Assembly (NCBI GenBank): GCA_030595585.1
Contig: JAUVCY010000133.1
Location: 1 to 6,006 of the forward strand
Direction of reading: 5' to 3'
Length of the DNA stretch: 6,006 nucleotides
Source: Thermoplasmatota archaeon
Lineage (GTDB): Archaea > Thermoplasmatota > Penumbrarchaeia > Penumbrarchaeales > Penumbrarchaeaceae
Shown: positions 1 through 6,006 of the stretch, piece after piece
How the letters are laid out: each line of letters starts with the position of its first letter
Numbering within the stretch: the stretch's first letter is position 1
Translations under genes and position numbers: made by a program
Notes under the pieces: model-generated
What the model saw: the letters and a program-made list of their open reading frames with translations, nothing else
The model's database searches: none
Told to the model about the DNA's origin: nothing

Positions 1-489
1 TCTGATCCGCTCGAGTTCGTAATTTGTTGATGAGATGGATGGAAACCGTCCGATCATCTTCTGCCTGAGCTCTATCAGCGTGGGGATCTCGGAAAGGGGC
101 ATCAGGTTGGCCTTGAACCATTGATCCCTCTCATCCACGCCCTTTCTCAGCGAGTCAACCTCGATCTCCAGGTCCTCGGTTATCCGGTAGAGCTTCCTGT
201 AGCGCGACCTCTCCTTCTCCAGATCGGAAAGCTGATCCTCGTACCTGATCTTGAGGTCTTCCACCTGGTTCTGAAGCGATGACTTCTGGATGTCCAGTTT
301 CCTGTTCTCGGTATCCCTGCTCTCAATAAGTTCACGCAGGGTCAAGACTATCCGATCCTTCTCCCTGGCCTTGTCGTTGAGCTCCTTGATACTCGCCAGT
401 GTGTACTTGTTCTCTTTATCAAGGGCCTCATAAGCGTCCCATAGTTTGGCCAGCCTTCCCTTGGCCATATTCAGCTCCTCTTCCGACAT
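1..489 (-). CDS. Coiled-coil protein, N-terminal part (runs off the left edge)
   Basis: An uninterrupted reading frame of 163 codons starts at the ATG whose complement is at 487-489 and stays open to base 1, so the C-terminus is missing. A strong GGAGG Shine-Dalgarno lies 7 bases upstream, which supports this start over the in-frame Met at codon 8. Residues 1 to about 122 are dominated by Glu, Lys, Arg, Asp, Leu and Ile in heptad-like spacing, with no Pro, Cys or signal peptide, so a long cytoplasmic alpha-helical coiled coil is likely. After about residue 124 (WFKANLMPLSEIP) the pattern breaks: two prolines and hydrophobic residues suggest the start of a different, folded region. It is transcribed divergently from the large surface-protein gene. 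I do not recognise a family. A structural or scaffold role is possible, but any coiled-coil protein would look like this. The gene is clearly real; its function is unknown. Confidence 0.85.
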   Translation of the reverse strand, partial: MSEEELNMAKGRLAKLWDAYEALDKENKYTLASIKELNDKAREKDRIVLTLRELIESRDTENRKLDIQKSSLQNQVEDLKIRYEDQLSDLEKERSRYRKLYRITEDLEIEVDSLRKGVDERDQWFKANLMPLSEIPTLIELRQKMIGRFPSISSTNYELERIR

Positions 490-496
490 GGGTTTT

Positions 497-501
497 CCTC
501 C
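497..501 (-). promoter_or_regulatory. Shine-Dalgarno GGAGG for the minus-strand coiled-coil gene
   Basis: Read on the minus strand the sequence is GGAGG, then AAAACCC, then ATG. The 7-base spacing and full match to the archaeal anti-Shine-Dalgarno core make this the element that fixes the start at 489. Confidence 0.8.
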
Positions 502-548
502 GTATCACCATCTATCTTGCCCGTTTCAGGCGGAGAATGTGAACATCT

Positions 549-556
549 ATATTAAA
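549..556 (-). promoter_or_regulatory. Candidate TATA box (TTTAATAT) for the minus-strand gene
   Basis: On the minus strand TTTAATAT lies about 60 bases upstream of the ATG at 489. Archaeal transcription normally starts about 25 bases downstream of the TATA centre, here near 525-530, leaving a leader of roughly 35-40 bases that includes the GGAGG site. Position and composition fit; no BRE is obvious. Confidence 0.45.
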
Positions 557-626
557 TCGTTCTCATCAACAGCCTTGCCATCAGGACCTGATCGGCCGAT
601 AACAGCCCTATAAAGCATTCGTATTA

Positions 627-635
627 TTATAAATA
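627..635 (+). promoter_or_regulatory. Candidate TATA box (TTATAAATA) for the large surface-protein gene
   Basis: TTATAAATA is the best TATA-like match in the AT-rich stretch before the large gene. A start about 25 bases downstream would fall near 656-660, giving a leader of about 70 bases to the ATG at 731. Other AT-rich candidates lie at about 649-658 and 693-701, so the exact promoter is uncertain. It lies back to back with the minus-strand promoter, so the divergent genes share this control region. Confidence 0.45.
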
Positions 636-721
636 ACCCTTCATGTAGTAAAATATACAAAATTATAGAGAATATGATTATATCAAGGAAGGATAATATA
701 CATTGGGCAAACGAACAGGGT

Positions 722-725
722 GGAG
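722..725 (+). promoter_or_regulatory. Shine-Dalgarno (GGAG) deciding the start at 731
   Basis: GGAG followed by TGAAC precedes the ATG at 731 with a 5-base spacer, and GGAGTGA resembles the anti-Shine-Dalgarno complement GGAGGTGA. The alternative in-frame ATG at 674 has no comparable motif upstream. Confidence 0.55.
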
Positions 726-730
726 TGAAC

Positions 731-3700
731 ATGTTGAGAGTAGAAATACCCCGGGGTCACCATTTCGGACGGAAGTTGATACTCTCTTTTGTACTGCTGT
801 TCTTGATAAGTGCAGGCGGTAACGCTGTTCCAAGTGGATCGATCTGGACCAATGAACCAGGTCCAGATCCTGCGACCCGGGATGTGGATACGATCTACTG
901 GCCTTTCATCGGCGGTGGTTCAACACATGAGGGAGAGGGGGCAACGTCGGGAAGGGGTATCGGAGAACCTGCCGTGAACTGGACGATCACTGGTGGAGCC
1001 AACGGCCTCGGTGCTGTGGGTTCCGGTATGACCAACCTGATAGAATTCGATGCAATTCCGGAGTCCGATGTTTTCGGTATTGTGGATTCCAATGGCACCC
1101 ACGTCAGGATGCTGGATGGGGATGGGGGGGAGATCATGTGGGAAGTGGACCTCAGGGATATCGACAGCTCGATGACCAATTTCATGACGGTATCACCTGC
1201 CCTTGTGGACGTTGATGATGACCTAGCCCCGGAGGTGGTTGCATGTTTTACCGATACGCCGCTCCAGGGGCATATCGCACTGTTTCGACCCAACGTAACG
1301 TTGGATGCGTCAGGATATCGCTGGAACGCATCGGCGTATGAGGACGATATGCTCTGGAACATCTCGCTCCCCACCCAGGGCGCGATCCGATGGTCTTCAC
1401 CCATCGCCCACGATCTCGACGCTGATGGTGTGGAGGATATCATCGTGGGAGTGGGTAACAGGCTCTATGGGATCGATGGGGCCGACGGGTCCCAGCTGTG
1501 GAACTACTCCATTGGAAGCAGTGATGAGATACTCTCTCCGCCGGCGATATATGACAGCACGGGGGAGATAAAGAGGATCGTGGTAAATTCCCTCTCCTCC
1601 GCAGGAACAATACTGTCCACCACGGCGGTGAAGTTCACAGGACAGCTGCTTGGGAACGTATCATATTCACTGGGCACCCCCGCCCCTTATGTGCATTCTC
1701 CTCCGGTACCGATGCCCGTGATAGGTGATGTGACCGGTGACGGGATCGCCGACATCGTGGTAGTTTACCCTTCAATTCCCGGATTCAGCCGTATCCGGGT
1801 CCTCTCCTACTCGCTGGATGAGGTTGTGGTCATCAGCAATGTCCCGGGGACCATCGATGCGTCCTGTGCCATTGGCGATCTGGACGGGGACGGTACCAAG
1901 GAGATCGTTATTTCATCAAGGGTATTCTCAACCAGCTGGAAGATACGTATGTCAGCCTATGAGATCTACAGGGACGGGGGGAACGACCTGGGGCGGCAGA
2001 TCTGGTCAGATCTGCAGAGTACCACCTCTGCGAGATTATACTCCCCCCCGATCCTGTGCGATCTGAATGACGATTCAAGGCCTGAATCGATATTCTTTGC
2101 AGGGGGTTGGATATACTGCCTCTCCTCGGACGGAAGCCCCTACTGGAACCTGAGCGTACCTGATGTGGATTTTTCCTCTGCAGGCCTCGTGGGCGACCTG
2201 AACCTGGATGATTTTACGGACATCTACATCGAAGGTCATTTCATTACGCAGCAGGCGATCGATCTTCTGATCAGGGCTCCCGACGATATCTACCTCAATA
2301 TTGACCCAGCAGATCTGGTGGAGGGCATGGATGTCGAGATAAACTGCCTTATCACAAATGTGGGGGACTCGGCCGCCTCGAACGTCAGGGTCCGCTTTCA
2401 GGATATATACAATGGAACCGAGAGCACTATCGGGGATACGGTCCTTGACTCCGTCTCCACCACAAAGGAGGCGAAGATGGCGTGGACCGTCCTGGGGGAC
2501 GGGGACCACACCATATCGGTCATTGTCGACCCCGGCAACGATAAGGAGGAGATAGATGAGACCAATAATCAGGCCTCCAGGGTATTTTCAGCTGCGCCTG
2601 CTTTTCCGGACCTCACCATCCCAATGATACACATGATCCGCGGTGATGGGGAGGAGGTGGATGGCGTTACCAGCCACCTGGCGGATGGGGACCCGTCGAC
2701 CCTCGTTGTGGAGGTGGAGAACCTAGGGAAGAGGTGGGCGGCAGATGTTGACGTCGACCTGGTGATCGACTCCCTTCTGCTTGACACGATAAGAATAGAC
2801 CACATACAGGCCGGTGGAAAACAGAATGTCAGTTTCAATTGGACACCGGACGTATCGGGTGGAGGGGTGGTGACCGTACTCGCCGATGTGGATCCTGCGC
2901 CTGGATCGATATCTGAAGATGATGAGCTCAACAATCAGCTTACCCAGGATATCGAGATCATCGACAGCGACCCGGGAGACCGTTCCTACATCATCACGGG
3001 CGAGCTGTTGGATGAGGGGGGAGATACGGTCGATGGGGCCCTCGTCGAGTTCTCCAATATCAGGACCTCCGAGTATCTGCAGGTGACCACCAACACCCTG
3101 GGGCGCTTCTCGGGAGACCTTGCGCTGCTCAAATCGGGCTATATCGAGGGCGATCTGATCGAGGTCACCGCCCGGGATGGTCCCAGCCGGGCCAATGCGA
3201 CCTTGAAGGCCTACTCCGAGGATGCGGGTAGTTTTCTGGTCCTGACCCTCGCCCGGACCAATGTGACCCAGATATCCCTGAGGCCCCAGGGTCCGCTTGA
3301 CCTGGTATCAGACCCGGGAATGGAGCTGGAACTGAACTTCTTCATCGACAACAGCGGGAACACCCAGGGTGATGTATCACTTGAGGTTGGTATGCAGGTG
3401 AACGGCACCATAAGCGGTTGGGCCGCTACCCTGGACATGTACGAGTTCGCACTTGAACCGGAGGAGTCAAGGGAGATCACTTTGAAGGTGGTGATACCCC
3501 GGCACGAGTCCCCCGGAGTGACTGCCCAGATCATCATTTCAGGTGAGATCGTGGGCAATTCCACCTATTCACAGGAGATGACCTATACTGTGGTCATAGA
3601 TACGGATGCAGATCTTGTTTATATCATGTCATCTGAACTGGATCGTGAGCTTGACCCGAACCAGGGTGATGAGGTGGAGTTCAGGTTGGAGCTGAGCGAT

Positions 3701-5053
3701 CGGGGTAATGTGGCCATTGACTATCTGGTCAAGGTGGACAGCGGGCTCCTGCCATATACCAATATAACCGACCCGTCCGGCACACTATATCCGGGTGACG
3801 ATCTCGTGGTCATGGTAACTGTAAGACCTCCGGACTCCCTGGAACTGTTGGAGGGGACGATCTCACTCCTATCCGATGCCGCGTCGATAGGGGAGAGCTG
3901 GCCCATATCCATCGAAAGGGCCCTCCCCAATATCAGGGTGTCATCCGAGATCTCGGCGGAACCACCCGGGAGATATCTGGGAGATCAGGTCTCCCTGTCG
4001 GTATCTATTGAGAACATCGGTGCGGCCAATGGCACGGATTTCACCTGCGCTTTCCTGATCAACGGAGACCTCCTTTCTCCGATAACCATCGATATTGTAC
4101 CATATTTCGGTTCTGACAGTGAACAGACCATAACGGATATATGGACCCCGGAAGACCCTGGGACCTACATTATCGAGGTGTGGTTGGATCTCGAAGATGA
4201 TATACTGGAGATGGACGAGACCGATAACAGGGCCACCCTTGAGCTCTCCTACTTCCCGGACCTTTCGGTAAGGTCGATACTTCTGTCAAAACAGACGGTG
4301 GATGGAGGCGAGGGCCTCTCGGCAGCCGTGGTCATCGAGAACAGGGGGAACTCCCCGATGATAGGAGGATTCGAGGTGACCCTTTATCTGGATTCCCTGG
4401 ATGGCAAGGAGCTGGCCTCGCGGAGGTCCAATTCGATACTGGATCCCAAAACAGCGCCGCAGGAGGAGCTGAACATACTTTTTTATGCGCCGGAAGATGG
4501 TGGAAATCACACCATTTACGTTAGCGTTCGACCCATCGTGGAAACGATGAACGAAACAAATGAGGATAACAACGTACAGCATGTGGACCTCATGGTTTCC
4601 GGCAGCTCGGGGGGGGGTGCATTCGATCCTGTTCCACTGATGGTCATCGGTGGGATCCTGGCCCTGCTTGCCGTGGGGGTATTCCTGTTCATATGGTTCA
4701 GGGGCGATAAGGTCCTCCCTCCGCCTGGAGAGGATGATAACTATGGATCAGAGGAGCCGTCCAGCGATGACCTTCAGGAGACCCTTATTGAACCCATGGA
4801 TGATGGGATGGAAGGGGGTCCGCCAGTGATCGAGATGTCGCTCACCGAGGATGAACTGCCGGACGACCTGGAGATCGTGTCCGTGGAAGGTGTTGTGGTG
4901 GGCAACGAGGAGGTTGAGGATGGGTTGGATGATGGTGGATTAGAACCGGTGGAGGTGTCCATTATGGATATGGAGGGGTCTCCATCGGATGGGCCCCCTC
5001 CGGACCTGACAGATGATGAGGAGTTCGACGATGGATTGATACCCGAAGTGTAA
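731..5053 (+). CDS. Giant membrane-anchored surface protein: FG-GAP/PQQ-like propeller, four CARDB domains, acidic tail
   Basis: This encodes about 1440 residues, intact and ending in TAA. Numbering is from the ATG at 731; an in-frame ATG at 674 would add 19 residues. The N-terminus is a signal peptide: Arg/Lys near residue 14, a hydrophobic core (LILSFVLLFLISAGG), and a likely cut after GNA, about residue 32. Residues 45-510 look like a beta-propeller. Three canonical FG-GAP/VCBS calcium loops start at D228 (DLDADGVED), D333 (DVTGDGIAD) and D383 (DLDGDGTKE), with weaker ones at D160, D444 and D489; PQQ-like blade ends such as DGSQLWNY alternate with them. CARDB domains follow at about 520-620 and 626-744, a carboxypeptidase-regulatory-like sandwich at 752-841, NEW3-like segments at 843-960 and 961-1065, and CARDB domains at 1066-1174 and 1176-1290. 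The CARDB domains end in motifs such as DETNN, DELNN and DETDN. A Gly/Ser linker, one transmembrane helix (about 1302-1323) and a basic stop-transfer (RGDK) precede a 113-residue acidic tail. Nineteen N-X-S/T sequons all lie outside. A role in surface structure, adhesion or ligand binding is inferred; no catalytic site was seen. Confidence 0.9.
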   Translation: MLRVEIPRGHHFGRKLILSFVLLFLISAGGNAVPSGSIWTNEPGPDPATRDVDTIYWPFIGGGSTHEGEGATSGRGIGEPAVNWTITGGANGLGAVGSGMTNLIEFDAIPESDVFGIVDSNGTHVRMLDGDGGEIMWEVDLRDIDSSMTNFMTVSPALVDVDDDLAPEVVACFTDTPLQGHIALFRPNVTLDASGYRWNASAYEDDMLWNISLPTQGAIRWSSPIAHDLDADGVEDIIVGVGNRLYGIDGADGSQLWNYSIGSSDEILSPPAIYDSTGEIKRIVVNSLSSAGTILSTTAVKFTGQLLGNVSYSLGTPAPYVHSPPVPMPVIGDVTGDGIADIVVVYPSIPGFSRIRVLSYSLDEVVVISNVPGTIDASCAIGDLDGDGTKEIVISSRVFSTSWKIRMSAYEIYRDGGNDLGRQIWSDLQSTTSARLYSPPILCDLNDDSRPESIFFAGGWIYCLSSDGSPYWNLSVPDVDFSSAGLVGDLNLDDFTDIYIEGHFITQQAIDLLIRAPDDIYLNIDPADLVEGMDVEINCLITNVGDSAASNVRVRFQDIYNGTESTIGDTVLDSVSTTKEAKMAWTVLGDGDHTISVIVDPGNDKEEIDETNNQASRVFSAAPAFPDLTIPMIHMIRGDGEEVDGVTSHLADGDPSTLVVEVENLGKRWAADVDVDLVIDSLLLDTIRIDHIQAGGKQNVSFNWTPDVSGGGVVTVLADVDPAPGSISEDDELNNQLTQDIEIIDSDPGDRSYIITGELLDEGGDTVDGALVEFSNIRTSEYLQVTTNTLGRFSGDLALLKSGYIEGDLIEVTARDGPSRANATLKAYSEDAGSFLVLTLARTNVTQISLRPQGPLDLVSDPGMELELNFFIDNSGNTQGDVSLEVGMQVNGTISGWAATLDMYEFALEPEESREITLKVVIPRHESPGVTAQIIISGEIVGNSTYSQEMTYTVVIDTDADLVYIMSSELDRELDPNQGDEVEFRLELSDRGNVAIDYLVKVDSGLLPYTNITDPSGTLYPGDDLVVMVTVRPPDSLELLEGTISLLSDAASIGESWPISIERALPNIRVSSEISAEPPGRYLGDQVSLSVSIENIGAANGTDFTCAFLINGDLLSPITIDIVPYFGSDSEQTITDIWTPEDPGTYIIEVWLDLEDDILEMDETDNRATLELSYFPDLSVRSILLSKQTVDGGEGLSAAVVIENRGNSPMIGGFEVTLYLDSLDGKELASRRSNSILDPKTAPQEELNILFYAPEDGGNHTIYVSVRPIVETMNETNEDNNVQHVDLMVSGSSGGGAFDPVPLMVIGGILALLAVGVFLFIWFRGDKVLPPPGEDDNYGSEEPSSDDLQETLIEPMDDGMEGGPPVIEMSLTEDELPDDLEIVSVEGVVVGNEEVEDGLDDGGLEPVEVSIMDMEGSPSDGPPPDLTDDEEFDDGLIPEV

Positions 5054-5090
5054 CGGGAACCGTACCAAAATCAGCTGACATTCCAACAAA

Positions 5091-5099
5091 TACTAAATA
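5091..5099 (+). promoter_or_regulatory. Candidate TATA-like box (TACTAAATA) before the 206-residue membrane protein
   Basis: TACTAAATA lies in the 83-base gap after the large gene, about 40 bases before the ATG at 5137. Transcription would start near 5120, leaving a leader of about 15 bases. The next gene lacks a clear Shine-Dalgarno, so a short-leader transcript of its own is plausible. Co-transcription with the upstream gene cannot be excluded because no terminator is visible between them. Confidence 0.35.
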
Positions 5100-5136
5100 G
5101 TGTCGTTTAGGTTAAAGGTTGTAGAGTTGATGGCAG

Positions 5137-5757
5137 ATGTTTCTGGACCTTCAGATACCCTCAGGTGATCTATACATACTTACGCTCATCCTCCTGTTGT
5201 TGATAGGGCTCTTCTTCGTGTTCTTCGGAAAGATGCTGCTCCGGCTCACCGAGGTAGAGTTCTTCATCGGTGCTCTGGCGGGGGGATTGATCTCATATAT
5301 CCTGCTGTGGGGCCTGAACTCATACTTTTCCCTGCCATTCTGGTTCATGTTACTTGCGGGATTGATCATAACGTTCGTGGGCGGCCTCGTGGGAAGGGGG
5401 ACCCTGGTGATGCTTCTTGCACTCTTTACATCGATAGTCTTTGTTGACGCTATCTCACCGTTCCTGCCAGGGGACACTGGGATCCTGAAGGAGATCATAG
5501 GCCTTCTGCTCTTCTTCGGTTTCGTGATCATATCAGGGAGGTTCATGTTCGTGTTCTCCGCATTCTTCGGTGGGGTCATGCTCTCCATAGCTCTGGGTTC
5601 CATACTGGATTCGATGGAGGAACCGACATTGAGGATCACCCAGCTGGTCGTCGCCCTGATATTCTGCGCCATCGGATCTGTGGCTCAACATTTCATCTCA
5701 AAGAAGATGGATGCGGATGGGGAAGAGATACTTTGGGTACCCACGGAAGCATCCTGA
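5137..5757 (+). CDS. Multi-helix membrane protein, TM7S3/TMEM198-like (DUF4203-type)
   Basis: This encodes 206 residues ending in TGA. The ATG at 5137 is the first start after an in-frame TGA at 5128-5130. No good Shine-Dalgarno precedes it, so leaderless or short-leader translation is possible. About seven hydrophobic helices are visible at residues 12-31, 42-60, 65-86, 87-107, 117-134, 136-156 and 167-187. They are rich in Gly and Phe (FFIGALAGG, FVGGLVGRG, FSAFFGGVM) and end in a short charged tail with SKKMDADGEE. Seven short Gly-rich helices joined by tight loops, with an FFGK-type turn after helix 1, recall the TM7S3/TM198-like (DUF4203) domain; this is fold-level resemblance by eye, not a confirmed match. 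No transporter signature, catalytic residues or charged residues typical of ion channels stand out. It follows the large surface protein on the same strand, so a role as membrane partner is possible but unproven. Confidence 0.85.
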   Translation: MFLDLQIPSGDLYILTLILLLLIGLFFVFFGKMLLRLTEVEFFIGALAGGLISYILLWGLNSYFSLPFWFMLLAGLIITFVGGLVGRGTLVMLLALFTSIVFVDAISPFLPGDTGILKEIIGLLLFFGFVIISGRFMFVFSAFFGGVMLSIALGSILDSMEEPTLRITQLVVALIFCAIGSVAQHFISKKMDADGEEILWVPTEAS

Positions 5758-5775
5758 TCGACACTTTACTCTTGT

Positions 5776-5839
5776 ATCCCAACTTTGACAGATCGAATAG
5801 GATCTGAATCCCAATATTGACAGATCGAATAGGATCTGA
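5776..5839 (+). repeat. Tandem duplication of a 32-bp unit
   Basis: Bases 5776-5807 and 5808-5839 are adjacent copies that agree at 30 of 32 positions; the differences are C/T and T/A in the CTT versus TAT of the end motif. Each unit has the end motif (ATCCCAA..TTGACA) followed by a short inverted repeat, CAGATC, six bases, GATCTG (5789-5806 and 5821-5838). The period of 32 bp is about three helical turns. Confidence 0.9.
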
Positions 5840-5907
5840 ACCGATACTTCGGTGAAGGTTGGATGAATCTACCGATTCATCAGGATATTAGCCGGTCAAT
5901 GTTGGGA
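5809..5907. repeat. Nested inverted-repeat pair inside the MITE-like element
   Basis: TCCCAATATTGAC at 5809-5821 and the minus-strand copy TCCCAACATTGAC at 5895-5907 match at 12 of 13 positions and enclose 99 bp. Both have ATTGAC, unlike the outer copies, which have TTTGAC, so these two are closer to each other than to the outer ends. GAA flanks the pair on both sides (5806-5808 and 5908-5910). A small hairpin, GATGAAT / ATTCATC with a 6-base loop, lies near the centre at 5862-5881, and a 5-bp one (ACCGA / TCGGT) is at 5840-5853; neither is significant alone. Confidence 0.55.
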
Positions 5908-5915
5908 GAAGCCTC

Positions 5916-5949
5916 ACTTTGACATCCGTCCGTACTCATATGTCAAAGT
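5916..5949. repeat. Perfect 10-bp inverted repeat at the right end of the MITE-like element
   Basis: ACTTTGACAT (5916-5925) and ATGTCAAAGT (5940-5949) are exact reverse complements separated by 14 bases. The left arm is part of a further direct copy of the end motif (CCTCACTTTGACA, 5912-5924). The right arm is the terminal repeat itself. The left arm can also pair imperfectly with the inverted copy at 5895-5907, so two competing hairpins are possible if the region is transcribed. Confidence 0.7.
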
Positions 5950-5958
5950 TAGGTTGTA

Positions 5959-6006
5959 TCGCCAGATAGATAAAGGAAAGTAACCCTTCATCTACTCATC
6001 TGGCGA
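5959..6006. repeat. 9-bp inverted repeat reaching the right edge of the window
   Basis: TCGCCAGAT (5959-5967) and ATCTGGCGA (5998-6006) are exact reverse complements 30 bases apart. The right arm ends at the last base, so the pairing could be longer. A 9-bp match at this distance is close to what chance would give in 6 kb, so function is not claimed; an operator for the next gene or the edge of another repeat are possibilities. Confidence 0.35.

Larger units (their letters stand above)
5778..5953. mobile_element. Candidate miniature inverted-repeat element (MITE-like), about 176 bp
   Basis: The left end reads CCCAACTTTGACA (5778-5790). The right end, read on the minus strand, is CCTAACTTTGACA (5941-5953), so the two form a 13-bp terminal inverted repeat with one mismatch. 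Immediately outside, TTGTAT occurs at both 5772-5777 and 5954-5959, as expected for a 6-bp target-site duplication. A following C also matches, so 7 bp is possible if the boundary shifts by one. The element is too short to encode a transposase, so it would have to be moved in trans. Ends beginning with C and a 5-6 bp duplication would be compatible with what I recall of the IS1634 group, but this assignment is tentative. An alternative is an array of regulator sites, but that would not explain the flanking duplication. Confidence 0.6.
5758..6006. other. Gene-free region dominated by a MITE-like element
   Basis: No reading frame with plausible start, ribosome site and composition is present here on either strand. 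Bases 5758-5777 and 5960-6006 look like ordinary intergenic flank. The 176 bases between them have the structure of an inserted miniature element, listed separately. Without the insertion the visible intergenic part would be only about 67 bases, and the next gene presumably lies beyond the right edge. No T-rich archaeal terminator is convincing after the stop at 5757; TTTACTCTT at 5764-5772 is a weak candidate. Confidence 0.6.

Noticed and set aside
547..732. A 61-codon minus-strand frame over the divergent intergenic region
   Set aside because: It covers both promoter candidates and the start of the large gene, and its hydrophobic stretch comes simply from AT-rich DNA. No support as a gene.
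895..1443. A 182-codon minus-strand reading frame within the large gene
   Set aside because: It is antisense to a clearly coding frame with propeller motifs. Its product is Ser/Pro-rich without recognisable domains, typical of a shadow frame.
2075..2509. A 144-codon minus-strand frame
   Set aside because: It is antisense to the propeller end and first CARDB domain, with no family features or convincing ribosome site.
5054..5136. Possible terminator after the large gene
   Set aside because: No T-run or stable hairpin was found in the 83-base gap, so neither termination nor read-through can be claimed.
5151..5672. A 173-codon minus-strand frame opposite the multi-helix gene
   Set aside because: The plus frame has seven clean hydrophobic helices; the antisense product is rich in Ser, Pro, Asn and Arg as expected from reversing such codons.
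5776..5839. Possible CRISPR array
   Set aside because: There are only two units, they abut with no spacer, and the unit contains the end motif of the surrounding inverted-repeat element.
5981..5994. TAACCCTTCATCTA, nearly identical to TAACCCTTCATGTA at 634-647 next to the promoter of the large gene
   Set aside because: A shared 11-mer, or a 14-mer with one mismatch, is expected a few times by chance in 6 kb, and nothing else links the two sites.

Overview
The window most likely comes from an archaeon, possibly a Thermoplasmatota-type lineage. Intergenic regions carry TATA-like boxes in archaeal style rather than -35/-10 pairs. Arg AGG and Ile ATA codons are frequent. The main gene encodes a giant, sequon-rich, membrane-anchored surface protein built from beta-propeller and CARDB-type modules, an architecture common in archaea. 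The phylum is an inference; there is no rRNA or other phylogenetic marker here.

Layout. Positions 1-489 (minus strand) hold the N-terminal 163 codons of a coiled-coil protein that runs off the left edge. A divergent intergenic region (490-730) has a TATA-like box for each direction and a Shine-Dalgarno for each start. Positions 731-5053 (plus) encode an intact protein of about 1440 residues: signal peptide, propeller of FG-GAP/VCBS and PQQ-like repeats, two CARDB domains, a regulatory-type beta sandwich, two NEW3-like segments, two more CARDB domains, one transmembrane helix, and a very acidic cytoplasmic tail with no basic residue. After 83 bases, positions 5137-5757 (plus) encode a 206-residue membrane protein with about seven helices that resembles the TM7S3/TMEM198-like (DUF4203) fold.

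Positions 5758-6006 contain no gene. Most of this stretch looks like a previously unremarked miniature inverted-repeat element of about 176 bp (5778-5953). Its ends are 13-bp inverted repeats with one mismatch, and it is flanked on both sides by the direct repeat TTGTAT. Inside are a 32-bp tandem duplication and further direct and inverted copies of the end motif, including a second, nested inverted pair (5809-5907). This is the most interesting structure in the window.

How the genes may work together: the large protein presents a glycosylated, possibly calcium-stabilised ectodomain outside the cell and an acidic tail inside. The following multi-helix membrane protein may be its membrane partner, and the divergent coiled-coil protein could be cytoplasmic. 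These links rest on gene proximity only.
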